64,000 nucleotides of DNA from Steromphala cineraria (GCA_916613615.1 OU744730.1:3162001-3226000); one strand, 5' to 3'. Shown: positions 43,837-55,821, counted from the first letter of the stretch. Program-made: numbers and translations. Notes: generated from the sequence alone by a model not told the origin.

Positions 43837-45926
43837 ATGGAAATCAGGAAGGTAAAAATACCGAAAAATACATTGCAAAGATAAAATACCATTGATTTTC
43901 TTAATACTTTTTTTCGTTTCACCATAAAGTTAAAAAAAGACAATGATCGAGTCGACATTCATTCTTCCAAGTATCGTCTGCTAGCTAACGATGTTTGTCA
44001 ACAGAATATCACGTGATTTGTCACTTAAGTTGCCGCTCGATTAAAATAATACGGAAGCATTTTAGGGTCATGCTTATGCAATAGTGAATAACTAACAGCA
44101 AATCATACAACGTTCTCTATTATTCTTTCAGATAAATTCGACCGTGCGCGGTCCGTACAGGTCAAATTACACTAGAAATGATCTAGATAATGCTTACCGA
44201 CTAGTCATTGAGGATAATGTATCAGCTCAGAGAGTGGCAGCTAGGTGGGGCGTTCCCGTTTCAACTCTAAAAGATCGTTTGTTGGGAAATATCAGTATAG
44301 AAACTGTAAAGTCAGGGCCTATGCCGTTATTCACTGAACAGGAGGACTATTTTTTGTCAAGCCATATTCGAGTAATGGGAGAAATTGGATACGGATATAC
44401 TCTCCAGGAGACTATAAATCACCTTGGATACAGAGATCGTCAGCACCCCTTGAGTCTGAGATGGTTGTACAGCTTCCTTGACAGATGGCCTGAACTTAAA
44501 GAACAAAAACCTCGTAAGCTAGAGGCAGCATGTGCGAGATCAGCGACAAAAGAAAATATTTCTAGATATTTTGAAGAATTGTCAAATGTCTTTCAGAGAC
44601 ATAATTTACAGAATTCCCCGCATGCAATTTTCAATATAGATGAAAAGGGACTGTCTAGAGATGTCACCCCTCCGAAAATCGTCGCTGGAACTTATTGCAA
44701 GCCACAGACGGTGACCTCTGGAAAGTCACAGACAGTCACCATGATTGCCGCTGTTAACGCAGCCGGTGGGAGTGTTCCTCCATACTTTGTATTTCCAGGT
44801 CAACGTATGAGAGATGAACTGCTTTTAGGTTCCACACCCGGTTCAGGTGGAACTGTTTCTGAAACAGGATGGTCCAATAAGGAGGTGTTCAGCACGTACA
44901 TGAAAACGCATTTAGCACGACACTTGCCGTCACGTAGCGCCGATTCTCCAGTTCTCATACTGTATGATGGACACAAGAGTCATGTTTTCTCTTGGACTGA
45001 TCGAGTGGGCAAGAGAAAATCACATCGTTTTGTTTGTTCTTCCTCCGCATACTAGCCATCTTCTGCAACCACTTGACATCGGATGTTATGGACCTTTCGA
45101 GTCAAATTGGATATGGTCCTGTCATTCTTTCTTGAGAGAAAACGCGGGAAAAGTGATCGGAAAGCATGACATGTGCGGTATTGCTTGTAGAGTTTTTAAC
45201 TCAACTTTGACTCCTACGAACATCCAATCATCTTTCAGAAAGTCTGGAATTTTCCCTTTCAACCCAGAAGTGATTAATGACTTAGTTGTAATGCCGTCAC
45301 GATCATTTACAAGACAACCACCTGCCGAAACAAGTTCTACAGTTGCGCATGTCACTGACTCACAGAAAGAAACAGAAGGAAATTCAGCACGTAATTTCTT
45401 GGAATATAGGGGTGGGGAAGTTTTGAAGAACGTCAAAGCCTACAAGCCTAGAAACACACTTAGCAAAATAGTTGGCGGGAAAGCAATAACTGATCAAACA
45501 GTGGTTGATAAAATTATTGAACATAAGAAACAACACCCGGAGAAAGTAAATAAAGCCAACAACGTGAAAAAGAGGAAATCAATTGCTTCGCCATCAAAAT
45601 CATCGAAAGGAAATTCTTGCCCAAACAAATCGAAAGGAAAGAGACTTTCACGTGGAAGAAAGACACAAAAGACCACGCCCCCAGTGACAACGTTTACTGA
45701 CAGTTTTTCCGACAGTGCCACAGACGATGATGAGCTGTGTTGTGTGTGTGGTAAATTCACCCCAGAAGCTCTTCGCCGCAGTGACTCAATTAGTTTTGTA
45801 AAATGGGCACAGTGTGACAGATGTGGTCACTGGGTTCATCTTGTGTTCTGCACCACTTTATCAGTTGTTCGGACACATACTGCATTTTTCTGTCCACATT
45901 GTGAGCAGAGCCCAATTGAAGAATAG
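43837..45926 (+). pseudogene. Pogo/Tigger-like transposase with C-terminal PHD-type finger, one frameshift
   Basis: The frame from 44132 encodes INSTVRGPYRSNYTRNDLDN and a Psq-type helix-turn-helix (VSAQRVAARWGVPVSTLKDR), a CENP-B-like second DNA-binding region, and DDE_1 catalysis: Asp166 (FNIDEKG, counted from 44144), Asp275 (LYDGHKSH), then in the second frame LLQPLDIGCYGPFE with the third Asp. A one-base T gain in TTTT near 44988 separates the frames. The C-terminus holds CCVCGKFT ... WAQCDRCGHWVHLVFC and FFCPHCEQ, a PHD-like Cys4-His-Cys3 finger. There is no ATG at 44144 (GTG); a first mini-exon at 43837-43851 (MEIRK, donor GTAAAA) spliced to acceptor TTTCAG at 44131 would give one in phase. 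TIRs were not found. Confidence 0.85.
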
Positions 45927-45994
45927 CGTGATTCATAACTTCAAAAGAGATGTAAATAGCAAGTTGGAAATTTATCATTAAAAGTGTTCAAATT

Positions 45995-46850
45995 AATTAA
46001 GGATTCAGCCTTTCAGGCTGAATCCTTATTGTTATTGGCGTGTTTTATTATTTTTTTTGTCTTCCCCCGATTTTTGTGCCCGCGATTCAGCCAAAACGGC
46101 TAATGCTATAACAGTAAATTTTGGTACACTGATAGCCCTCTATTTAAAGAGGCTCTAATAAGCTTTTGGGCATAATCGGTCGACAAATAAAAGGTCAAGG
46201 TCGAATCCAAGTTCGAAAAATTAACATGGGATTTTTTTTCAAAATGCAGCTAGAGACTTGAAATTTTACATAGAGATGGACAATGACATTCTAAGCAAAA
46301 AAGGCAACCAGGACGAAGTCGTAGGTCACGTGGTTTGGCCGCCATATTGGATTTTTCAACTTTTCAGAATTTCCGGACCCCATGCACCTTTGAAGATCAA
46401 CTCCTCTGAAGATACTTGCAACAGAGAGCTGAAATTTACACTCAATGTAGCTGAAGCATTGTTGTTTTGGATTTGGTCATTAGAAAGTCCTAACTTTAAT
46501 ACTTTTTGTGATGTGATCTTTCAAAGATGACCAAAATCGAAAAATCGCAAACTTCAAGGGCGGATAACTCAAAACCCAGACCATAGAAGTTTATGATTTT
46601 TGCATGAGAGTTAGACACTACCAAGGTCTTTCAAATAAAAGAATAAAATCGCTCGCGAACAGTCATTTCCGGTCGGTAGGAAGCATTTCCCTAACATGGG
46701 GTCAAACTGCAAACTTTTCTAAAAACGCTCTAGGAAATTTATGCATTAACAAAAAGTCATGATACTTTCAGGGCAGACTCCTGACATGTTTGTTTTTGTG
46801 CTGAACACACTGCTGATGCGCTGAATCCTGTTGTCGCCGCTTGCGGCTAT
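45995..46850. mobile_element. Probable non-autonomous element starting with a 14-bp stem hairpin
   Basis: TAAGGATTCAGCCT-TTC-AGGCTGAATCCTTA (45999-46029) is a perfect hairpin 70 bp after the transposase stop. A matching GCTGAATCCTGTTGTCGCCG stretch appears at 46820-46840. Between them lie CCCCCGATTTTTGTGCCCGCG and no coding frame beyond 90 codons. Whether this is the tail of the pogo element or a separate element is open. Confidence 0.45.
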
Positions 46851-47489
46851 ATTTACATTTAAAATTTTTTATGAACTCTGACATTGATGAAGTAACAAGC
46901 CTATGCATTTTCGACACGAAGGATACTGGTGACAACGGAACTCCGTACTTATTCAGTATGTAACGTCATCGCCGAAAACAGGTGACGTAGTGCACAGGTT
47001 GCCAAATATGGACTGTTCTTGAAATGGCGGATTTGCTCGGCCGATGTTGACGATAGAATCGTAAAAATGTAGGTGAGTATTCTCTGACTGACATAATTTG
47101 ACTTGAATGAAAAATGTTTTTGTTGATGTTACAAAAAAAATGTACACCGCGAATCGCTCTTATGTCGCCGAAAACAGGTGAAACTGGGATATGTTAAAGA
47201 TGGTCACGGCTCGGAATAAAACACTGGAAAGCGAAAATTAATTAGGTCACAGTGAGTCGGGAATCTCAATCAGCGTCATCCCTACTCAGCGCTGTTTGCT
47301 TTGCGCAACTCGCCACTACTTGCCGTACAGGCGCGATATGTTCAACCGTATGCGAGTTTCTAAACAAGTGTTATTTTCATACTTTGCATAATGTTTTACT
47401 TAAAACTGTGCAACATTCAGTACTATTACTTATGAATAATTGAATATGTTGTCCAAAACAATGCATTTGAGCATATCGGAACCATAATA
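46851..47489. other. Non-coding intron 1 sequence
   Basis: Contains two GTCGCCGAAAACAGGTGA copies (about 46969 and 47164), a small local duplication. No gene. Confidence 0.45.
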
Positions 47490-47499
47490 ATTGGAAATC

Positions 47500-47860
47500 A
47501 ATTATAAAAATGTGATCCGGACAATGGAACTTTCATTCGGTTACTGGTTTTCATTAGAAAGATATTTGTTCCACATCTTCATTTGGTTTATTAAGCTAGA
47601 CATTCTGTCGGCGAAGGAAATAACATTTAATTGGCGGCAATTGCCTTGTACACATCTATTGTCCACTCAACCAGACATGATGGCGCCATCAAAAAGCGAC
47701 CCGGCAGTTATATGACTTGTTACGACACATGACTAGAGTCACTGGACATCAATAAACTGACACCTTGCACCTGTTATCTGTAATATCCGTCTTCATAATA
47801 CACAACTTCAAATGGCAGATGTCCGGATGTCTTAATTCATGGTACTTTAAAAACATATAT
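47500..47860 (+). repeat. Dispersed ~330-bp repeat, copy 1
   Basis: Shares GAAATAACATTTAATT, TTGTCCACT, CCGGCAGTTATATGAC-TGTTACGA, CATCAATAAACTGACACCT and CACCTGTTATCTGTAA with copies at 48640-48945 and 57575-57830. Non-coding. Confidence 0.75.
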
Positions 47861-48639
47861 CATGTGCTAAACTGCTATTCCATGCTGTTCAATTTATTAT
47901 ACAAATTTCAAACAATGTTATTTAACCATGAAAAATGACAATACAAAATAAATGAGTCATTGAGAAAATTGCTTTATTTGTAAACCTCTTACCTTTCTTC
48001 CTATCAGTTGTCTCGACATTTGTTATGAGCAAAAGGTGATTGGTTTAACAATATTTTATTTCAAACAGTAAAACAAAAAACAGGCTTATTAGGCTTTTTT
48101 TTAATGTCTTTACATGATTCATAAACTCGACACAAACACAACAAAGTGTGAAACTTTAACCCGATTTGAAAACAATTTCAAAACTAATAGATCACAAACT
48201 TTATTCATTACTTAACACATAATATTTTCTTTATATTTTTAATTTTTAAATTTATATACCCTTTCTTCTTTTCTATTCCCAATTCCTAATCAAATAAAAT
48301 GTTCACCACTTTTGAACTTTTGTCAACTATACTTGGGTGTCTATGACCTATTCTAAAATTTCTCCCCCTATTCATTGACAATAAATAAGGCATACACCCC
48401 GAGTCGGCGACATCCCCCAACTTCAAACCAACAACAACAGCAACGTTGTGTACATACTTCTCATGATATTTAATGTTTTGCTTTACTTGTAACCTTGCAA
48501 CATACGGTACTTTATTACTTATGTAGGTGATGAAAAAAACTATACATTTGAGCATATCGGTAGCATTTAAGAAATGTTTAATAATGAAAATAACAAACCT
48601 GTTTACTTTATCAATTTTCATTCTGTATAATGTTCCAGT
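47861..48639. other. Non-coding intron 1 sequence
   Basis: AT-rich. A 111-codon minus-strand frame at 48286-48621 has no recognisable motif and is probably chance. Confidence 0.4.
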
Positions 48640-48945
48640 TTAGGAATTTGTTCCGGACGATAAAACTTGAATTCACTTACTGATTGGTCAGATATATTGT
48701 TCTTCAGCTTCAGTCGGCGAAGTAAATAACATTTAATTAGCGGAAATTGTCTTATACACATCCATCATCCACTAAACAAGACCCGATGGCGTAATCAGTG
48801 ACCTGTTACGAAACGCTGCAAGAGTCACAAGACGGCAATAAACTGACACAAAACACCTATTGTCTGTGACATCCGGCTCTATAATACACAACTTCAAATG
48901 CCAGATATCCGGTCGTCTTCAATGTACCTATAAATATTTACTTTA
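48640..48945 (+). repeat. Dispersed ~330-bp repeat, copy 2 (more diverged)
   Basis: Same order of phrases as copy 1 (GTCGGCGAAGTAAATAACATTTAATTAGC, AATAAACTGACAC, CACCTATTGTCTGTGACATCCGG). Confidence 0.7.
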
Positions 48946-49029
48946 ATGCGTCCTATCCTAGTTTAAACCATCGAATGATGTGAAATGGTAATTGAAAAGA
49001 TGATTTATAATTGATTATCTTCATATTTA

Positions 49030-49115
49030 GGAGATAAACCTAGTGTGTTTTAAAATCAGAGACATGTTATACTGGATTGATAGCGAGTAAATTTTAAATT
49101 GAAACCGAACGCGCA
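49030..49115 (+). repeat. Partial GGAGATAAACC MITE
   Basis: Left arm plus the start of the core (ATTGAAACCGAACGCGCA), then the similarity ends. Fifth copy of the family in the window. Confidence 0.75.
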
Positions 49116-50589
49116 ACATAAATATTAGGCCAAAACAGCAACGATACACAGTTTCTCAATGAAGCTACACCTAAGTAAACATTGCGTAACAAGGCGTCTG
49201 CTTGTCGCCGTCCAGCGACAAACCAAAACAAGGCTGAGAGGTCACGGGCAGGGGATACCGGAAGTGACGTGGCAGTAGGCGAAGCGTTCGTCTGCTTATA
49301 TGGAAAATGATAGGCGAAATCCGCAGTTCTGCCTTTTCAAAGCGATTAACAGTATGTTATATCATTGTGTTGCTGTCAACTGTCCTAGAATATCTCCTGA
49401 TGAAGTCTCCGTAGACAAATTCCCATCATATTGATGGTTTCACGCCAAATTGACCCGCTGTGTTAGGTCAAACAGAGCAATGTGACAATCTACATCGAAC
49501 TCACGTGTTCCGATCACTACACCGATTTTCTGTATGTTTCTTACAATTCATAGTGTGAACTACATGTATAAATCAATGTTTTTAACACAGCAACAGATTT
49601 CATCAATGTATAGTTCCTGTAACAGTTTGTGTTATGGAGTTCAGCTGTCATTGCTGCATTCATCTTGGACAACAAATGGATTTTATATTTGTGGCATGAG
49701 CAGTTTCAGGATAGCGTTCCCAAATATTCTGTAATTAATTGGTACCTTAACAAAATCTATTCGCCCATATCTACGCTTAAACTCTTTTTTTGCGCTTTTA
49801 TTACTGAGTAGCAATGTAAAGTATACGTAGCAATAAAAAAAAGTTAGGAAAATGGTTAAAAAATCTCTCATGAAGGATACAAGCTTTGTCGAGATGAGAA
49901 TGAAAATAAACACATAAACTGAGGAAGTTTTTACTTCCATCTTAACTGTGTAGTGAATTAGAAAATGCGCAATAAAATCAGTTCAGTTAAGCTACTCTGG
50001 TAATCTGTTCAATGCAAATCAGAAGAGAACAGATAGACAGGGATATTTTTTCAATCAATAATAGAGATGTTCAGTCAAAATTTCAAAGGTCAGTGAGCCA
50101 ATTGGTTCTAGATGAAACACTGTCTAAGATTTCATGTTCCTGAAAAAGAAATTGCCATAATTAATGACAAATATTTGCACCACAAACTAACTGAAAAGTT
50201 TCAGACATTGGAGACACCTCTTGAATGGAAAAGTTTGATTGCTGTCACAAAGGCTTATTCAATGATTTCGTCGCAAAATTATTTGACAATGTTTGATAAA
50301 GAGGTGTTTGAAATGGAATAAAAAAGATTTTTTTTTAAACCAAAAAAACATGACTTTTTGTGTTTGTATTTTGATTTTTATGTGACTTTAAATTTGGTTC
50401 AATGAGAATTCTATGCACAATAAAAATATAATAATGTGGATATTCAAATTAAATATATATTAAACATGACATACATTTCCTTTTATTTTGTAATTACTCA
50501 AGGAGCTACCAACATATCTTCAGTTTAGAGTAATTATAAAAATTTAAAAAAAGTAAATATAAAGTAAGCACTGTAAGAGTTTCTTTATA
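49116..50589. other. Non-coding intron 1 sequence
   Basis: AT-rich. The 50112-50321 frame (HCLRFHVPEKEIAIINDKYL ... ETPLEWKSLIAVTKAYSMIS) has protein-like character, perhaps a short transposon relic, but no family is recognised. Confidence 0.35.
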
Positions 50590-50591
50590 TA

Positions 50592-51143
50592 CGGTCAGGC
50601 CTCGATTATCTGAATGCTTCCGTTTTTCACAAAAAACGTTCGGATAGTGAAGCGTTCGGACTACTGAAATGAACCAAACAAGTTGGAGTTACTCTACTTT
50701 GAATCTACTGAGAGACGAGAACATATTTAGTATATCAAACTTGTTTATTTCATATACATATATATATTTATAACTATAACACAATTTACTACAATCACAA
50801 ACTCCAGAAACACAAAGTGAGACATTTCAATTTATTACAATCACAAACTACCAACACACTCAACACACATGTCAATCCACTGTCACTGAAGATTACTGAT
50901 CCAATCAGTGTGTTGATCACTTACCCGAACGGATTTGATGAACGGCCGGATTAATGAAGCAGAAATAGTGATAATTAACTAATCCGTAACAGCTAATTGG
51001 CGTTCTGATTCGGAGACTGAATCAACGGATTAATGAATCAACATTTAATGAGTTTATATAGAAATTAGTTTGGTTACAGCTGGCTACCGTTCGGATACCG
51101 CGCGATTCGGATTATCGGTGGACGGATTATCGAGGTCTGACTG
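50592..51143. mobile_element. 552-bp Tigger/pogo-like MITE with TA target duplication
   Basis: The left end CGGTCAGGCCTCGATTATCT and the right end GGATTATCGAGGTCTGACTG are inverted partners, flanked by TA on both sides (50590-50591, 51144-51145). CAGTCRGACCTCGATWATCC is a typical Tigger/pogo terminus. No coding capacity. The right end lies 38 bp before GALNS exon 2, close to or over its branch point. Confidence 0.85.
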
Positions 51144-51181
51144 TACTTATGTGATGATCATTATAAACATTTTCATTGCAG

Positions 51182-51305
51182 ATGGGTTGGGGTGATCTAG
51201 GGGTATTTGGTCACCCAAGCAAAGAAACGCCAAACCTTGACCAAATGGCTGCTGATGGAATGCTGTTTCCAGACTTTTATTCTGCAAACCCACTGTGTTC
51301 TCCAT
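51182..51305 (+). CDS. GALNS: GALNS exon 2: includes formylglycine cysteine
   Basis: Acceptor CATTGCAG, donor GTAAGA. Encodes [40 protein letters not shown] and P plus one base. The Cys is the residue that the formylglycine-generating enzyme converts to the catalytic aldehyde. Phase 0 in, phase 1 out. Confidence 0.95.
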
Positions 51306-51622
51306 GTAAGAAAAGAAAATGTTGAAAATATCTAAACCAGCTAGAAACCCACCCCACATCTCTCTAAAAAGTCGTAAAACTTTGTTATCATTTATTCAGG
51401 TTGAAGCTGGATATGTTTAAGTTGTAATCTCAGTTCTCCAAGGAGAATAGAAAATAGAAAAATTAAAACCAACAAGAGGAAATCTTTTTCCCATATCTGA
51501 GTTGTCAAAATTAGATTTTTCTGAAAATTAAGTAAAGATATTGTTTTTTGTAACACCAAGAAATTGTTTTATAAATTTTCATAAGAAGATATATATTATT
51601 ATTTTTCATATATTGTCTTCAG
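51306..51622 (+). other. GALNS intron 2
   Basis: 317 bp, GTAAGA to TCTTCAG, no other feature seen. Confidence 0.85.
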
Positions 51623-51697
51623 CTCGAGCTGCCCTCCTCTCAGGGCGACTCCCAATCCGTAATGGATTCTACAGTACAAATGCCCACGCAAGAAATG
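51623..51697 (+). CDS. GALNS: GALNS exon 3: completes sulfatase signature 1
   Basis: 75 bp. Encodes [20 protein letters not shown] and AHARN. With the Cys of exon 2 it gives [12 protein letters not shown], sulfatase signature 1, where the Arg stabilises the formylglycine. Donor GTGAGT. Confidence 0.95.
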
Positions 51698-52083
51698 GTG
51701 AGTATAATCAAATAAAGAAATTGATATTCCTTACATGAAAGAATATTTTATGAAATTATCTTTATTTTAATTATTTAGCAAATAATCTGTAAAAAATAAA
51801 AAAATATATGTTTTGCAAAAAAAGTAGTTTCTTTTAACAGAGTTCTCAATGCCCTTAAAGATTTGATGAGAAAATGCATCTACTAACAAAGATATTGCCA
51901 ATTTTGTAAAACTTTACACCATTGCCATTGATTCTTTCCGCTGTTATATTACTATATTACCAAACATACTTTATTTTATCCAAAGGAAGTGAATAAAACT
52001 TTAGAAAAAAAGGTACCGGTATTTCAGTGATGATGAACTTTACCAATTTTTACATTGTATTGAGAAGAAATTTTCTTCCACAG
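51698..52083 (+). other. GALNS intron 3
   Basis: 386 bp, AT-rich, ending TTCCACAG. No transposon recognised. Confidence 0.8.
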
Positions 52084-52189
52084 CTTACACACCCCAGAAC
52101 ATTGTGGGAGGAATCCCGGATGAGGAGATTCTGTTTCCGGAGTTATTGAAGCAGAAAGCTGGATATAGAAACAAGATTATTGGAAAATG
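52084..52189 (+). CDS. GALNS: GALNS exon 4
   Basis: 106 bp. Encodes [20 protein letters not shown] and [15 protein letters not shown] plus two bases of Trp. GK-W-HLG, sulfatase signature 2, is completed in exon 5. Donor GTAAGA at 52190. The KQKAGY segment has one residue more than the KKAGY of vertebrate GALNS. Confidence 0.95.
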
Positions 52190-52629
52190 GTAAGAAAAAG
52201 GAATTTGTGAGATTTCAGAAAAAAATATTGAATCATCTTTCGATACCGGAAAACTGTATCAGTACTTGATAATGCCATCCTTTATATCTGATATTTGACT
52301 TGGAAAATTTTTGTTTGCCATTTAATAACTTTATTGATTTGTAACAATGTAAAGTGCAATATGCCTTTTAGTGGCAATTCCAGGAACTATCAATCTAAAT
52401 AAATTTAGATCAACAGGTTTTAAATTTGGTCATACTGTTGATCTAACATTGGCCCTTAAGGCAGGTCGTCCCAGTGACCTCTGACATCAGCCTCTCGGCC
52501 AATCAGAAAAGTTGCCCTAGCTCGCTGGAAGTTAAAAAAACTCAGCAGCGCATCTTTTGAAATGGATGATGTTCGGAGCTTTGTCATTCGGAACGGATTG
52601 CTTGGATGTATAAATAGATTAGATTTTTA

Positions 52630-53350
52630 GCTCGTCTTTACAAAGTAAATGTGAGCTTATGTCATGGCGCTTCGTCCGTCGTCCGTCTGTCTGTCCGTCC
52701 GTCTGTCCCTCCGTCTGTCCGTCCGTCCGTAAACTTTCACGAAAAAGACTACTCCTCCTAAACGAATTCAGATATCATTCTGAAATTGTAGTATGTTATA
52801 CCCATGGTGATTCCCCACAGAAAGGTAGACATTTCAGTTTTGAGAATCCAAGATGGCCGCCATGACAGCCATATTGAATTTTCATTTAGATTTCATGAAA
52901 AAGACTACTCCTTCTAAACGAATACAGATATCATTCTGAAATTGTAGTATGTTATACCCATGGTGATTCCTCCCAGAAAGGTAGACGTTTCAGTTTTGAG
53001 AATCCAAGATGGCCGCCATGACAGCAATATTGAATTTTCAATTAGATTTCATGAAAAAGACTACTCCTTCTAAACGAATACAGATATCATTCTGAAATTG
53101 TAGTATGTTATGCCTATGGTGATTCCGCACAGAAAGGTAGACGTTAAAGTTTGGAGAATACAATATGGCCGCCATGGCAGCCATATTGAATTTTCAATTA
53201 GATTTCATGACAAAGACTATTTCTCCTAAACCAATCTAGATATCATTTTTATATTGTAGTATGTTATACCTATAGTGATTCCACACAGAAAGGTAGACGT
53301 TTCAGTTTTGAGAATCCAAGATGGCCGCAATAGCAGCCAAATTGACTTTT
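52630..53350 (+). repeat. Tandem array (about 155-bp units, 4 copies) with CCGTC-rich leader
   Basis: Leader TTTTTAGCTCGTCTTTACAA and GTCCGTC runs (52672-52732), then four units each with GAAAAAGACTACTCCTYCTA, ATTGTAGTATGTTATACC and GATGGCCGCCATGACAGC. It belongs to the same general family style as the 61-64 kb arrays and is nested in the 9-bp-TSD element. Confidence 0.75.
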
Positions 53351-55190
53351 CAGCTGCAGATGACACATCATTATTATTAAATTTTAAGCTTTCATCAAGT
53401 GGTCACTGGCACCATATAAATTCTCTAATTTGAACTTACTAATCATAATATTATCCTTAATATGGAATATTTAAGATTGTCGTGCAAGTTGTTCTATATT
53501 TTAAAGTGTTTCTAAAAAAAATTAAGATGAAAGACAAACATAATTGATTAATTTGTTTAAAATCTTTATGGCAACTAGCTGCAAAAACCAAATCACATTA
53601 AACATGTTAAATTTTAAACAATGGTATCTCCCTTATATTCCTTTAAATACCACACATAAGGGGTCAACAAGAGTTCAGATATTCCACTCTGTTGTCTAAT
53701 ACACATCCCAAGGCAGGCTGCTAGCATCACAGTGTCAGCTGCTAGTCTGTTGCATAATCAACCTGACCCAATTGATATGGAAGAGCATTATGCTATATGG
53801 CCATGGCCCATGTGTATGCAATAAAAGTTATGGACTTGTATTCTCATGACAGTGATATGTTCTTTCTAAGAATAACAACTTACACAAAACTTGTCTACAA
53901 TAAGCTTTGTGTTTAGCAATCTACATGATAAGTTGATGTGGAATGAATATGCAGATGAAAATCGAAAAGGGTTTAGTAAGAAAAGTAAGGAAATTTGATG
54001 TGTCATATCTCTCTGTTGATTTGACAATGCAAAAATGTTTACCATTATTGTACTGTATGAGTGTTAAATAAATTGATACTTTAATGAAAGACATCTCATG
54101 GTCACTTGACATGTAAATATTATGTGAACAAAATAAACATGTCTTATGCATTGCTGTGTTTATGACTTTCCTCAGTCATTCATTTTCCTTGAAAAATCTG
54201 CACTTTTGGGACTCTCAATATCCCATGCAGCATAACCATCAGTGAAATAATCTTGAAATCATATTAATGATTCACTACAAAACAAATGTAAGTGCCCATC
54301 ATCCTGTAAGTAATGAATGACATTTAAATGGATACACCTAAACCAATCAAGATATCATAATGAAATTAATACGGATGCCAACATAAAAGTAGCATTTTGA
54401 AGATTAAAAAGTACAAGATGGTCACCAATTCAGCCATAGATATACAAAAAAGTTATACAAAAACCTACTGCTTGTTAACTTATCATGATTATATCATTCG
54501 TGTATTAATGTTTGTTCAAGCTCTAGTCGTTTCCAAAAGAAGACTAGTATTTTAAAAGATAAAAAAATCATGATGGCAGCCATAATCAATTATATAAAAG
54601 ATGGTTACATGTATAATTAAACCATTTTACCACATCATTCATTTAAAGGTGAGCTTCTGTACCCTCGGTACTTTTATTTCATTTTGAAATGATTTAGCGT
54701 ATATTGCTAGTTGTCGATGACAAATGATAATTGCACGTCGCACAGATACTAACGTGGCGAATAATAATCACACAGTTCGAGCTTGATAAATGCCAATATC
54801 TGCGAAAATCCATATGCAAGGGGAGGTAACTCCTTTTTTATCAAACTCGTTTATACTAATTTATTTCATTGTCATCCAAATAATGTTTAAAATAGTGATT
54901 TTTGTCAATCATAAAAAAAATTATATTTCATACAACCAAAATAAAATCAACCTATTGATATTTTTCTTATCAGTATCGAAAACAAGATTTATTTTTCACA
55001 ATGCACACTGTTATTGAGAACAGGCCATAAGCCATCATATATTTCTTCCGTTCATTCTTTGAAATAGCGACTATGAACTGTTTGTAACGTCGAATTTGAT
55101 TGATCAATCGCGAATTCCTTATTTGCATACGAAAGGTCACGGGGACGACCTCTCACACTGGTCAATGTTAGATCAACAGTATGACAAAAT
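53351..55190. other. Non-coding remainder of the intron 4 element
   Basis: AT-rich, with no frame above about 76 codons and no domain. Confidence 0.45.
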
Positions 55191-55448
55191 AAAAAATCTG
55201 TTGATCTAAATTTATTTAGATTGAGGAACTATTGAATTGAGATTCACTTGTGAGTCAATTGTCAATTTTTTTTAGTGTATGGGCTAGTTAATGATTAGAA
55301 CATGTAAATATCCAAGTTGTAAGTGTTGATGTTGTATAAGTTATCAAAAATTGGTTTAGGAACATGATAAACCAAATGAAATATTATGATAGATAATCTT
55401 TGTCACTTTAAACTAACACATTGTCATGGACATTTTTTTCATTTCCAG

Positions 55449-55592
55449 GCATTTGGGGCAGCAACCCCATTATCATCCACTTAAGCATGGCTTTGACGAG
55501 TGGTTTGGCGCCCCAAATTGCCACTTTGGGCCATTTGATGACAAATCACAACCCAACATTCCTGTGTACAAAGATGCAAACATGGCGGGGAG
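55449..55592 (+). CDS. GALNS: GALNS exon 5
   Basis: 144 bp. Acceptor ATTTCCAG. Encodes [40 protein letters not shown] and YKDANMAG plus two bases of Arg; donor GTATAT (weak). [12 protein letters not shown] and NCHFGP are strongly conserved in GALNS and separate it from arylsulfatases A and B. The next exon is expected to start with a Tyr-Tyr-Glu-like segment; none was found up to 64000, so intron 5 exceeds 8.4 kb or the gene is disrupted. Confidence 0.95.
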
Positions 55593-55821
55593 GTATATAA
55601 CTTATTTGTCAAATTGTTTACTAAATCTCATCTGAAAATTATTCATCAAATAAGAATAAAGTTAAGATCAAAGCAATAGCCGAAAATCTTTTAGCTGCTA
55701 AGTTCAAACAGCCTGAGAGGACATTGTGTCCATGTTTAAAGGGAGACTGATCGGATCTGCGAAAAACCTTAAGATTGAGTAAACACCGGGAGGGGCTCTT
55801 TGACTTTGTTATTGTTTTGCA

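Larger units (their letters stand above)
52391..55223. mobile_element. 2833-bp TIR element in GALNS intron 4, 9-bp TSD
   Basis: The left end CAATCTAAATAAATTTAGAT and the right end are inverted partners over about 63-85 bp (also sharing CATACTGTTGATCTAACATTG and AGGTCGTCCC). AGGAACTAT occurs directly outside both ends (52382-52390 and 55224-55232). A 9-bp duplication points to a Mutator-like element. No transposase is present. It carries the tandem array at 52630-53350. Confidence 0.88.

Noticed and set aside
48286..48621. 111-codon minus-strand frame in GALNS intron 1
   Set aside because: No domain, AT-rich, not linked to a recognisable element.
52659..52865. Frame rich in Cys-Pro-Ser-Val repeats
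   Set aside because: Translation of a GTCCGTC microsatellite leader, not a protein.
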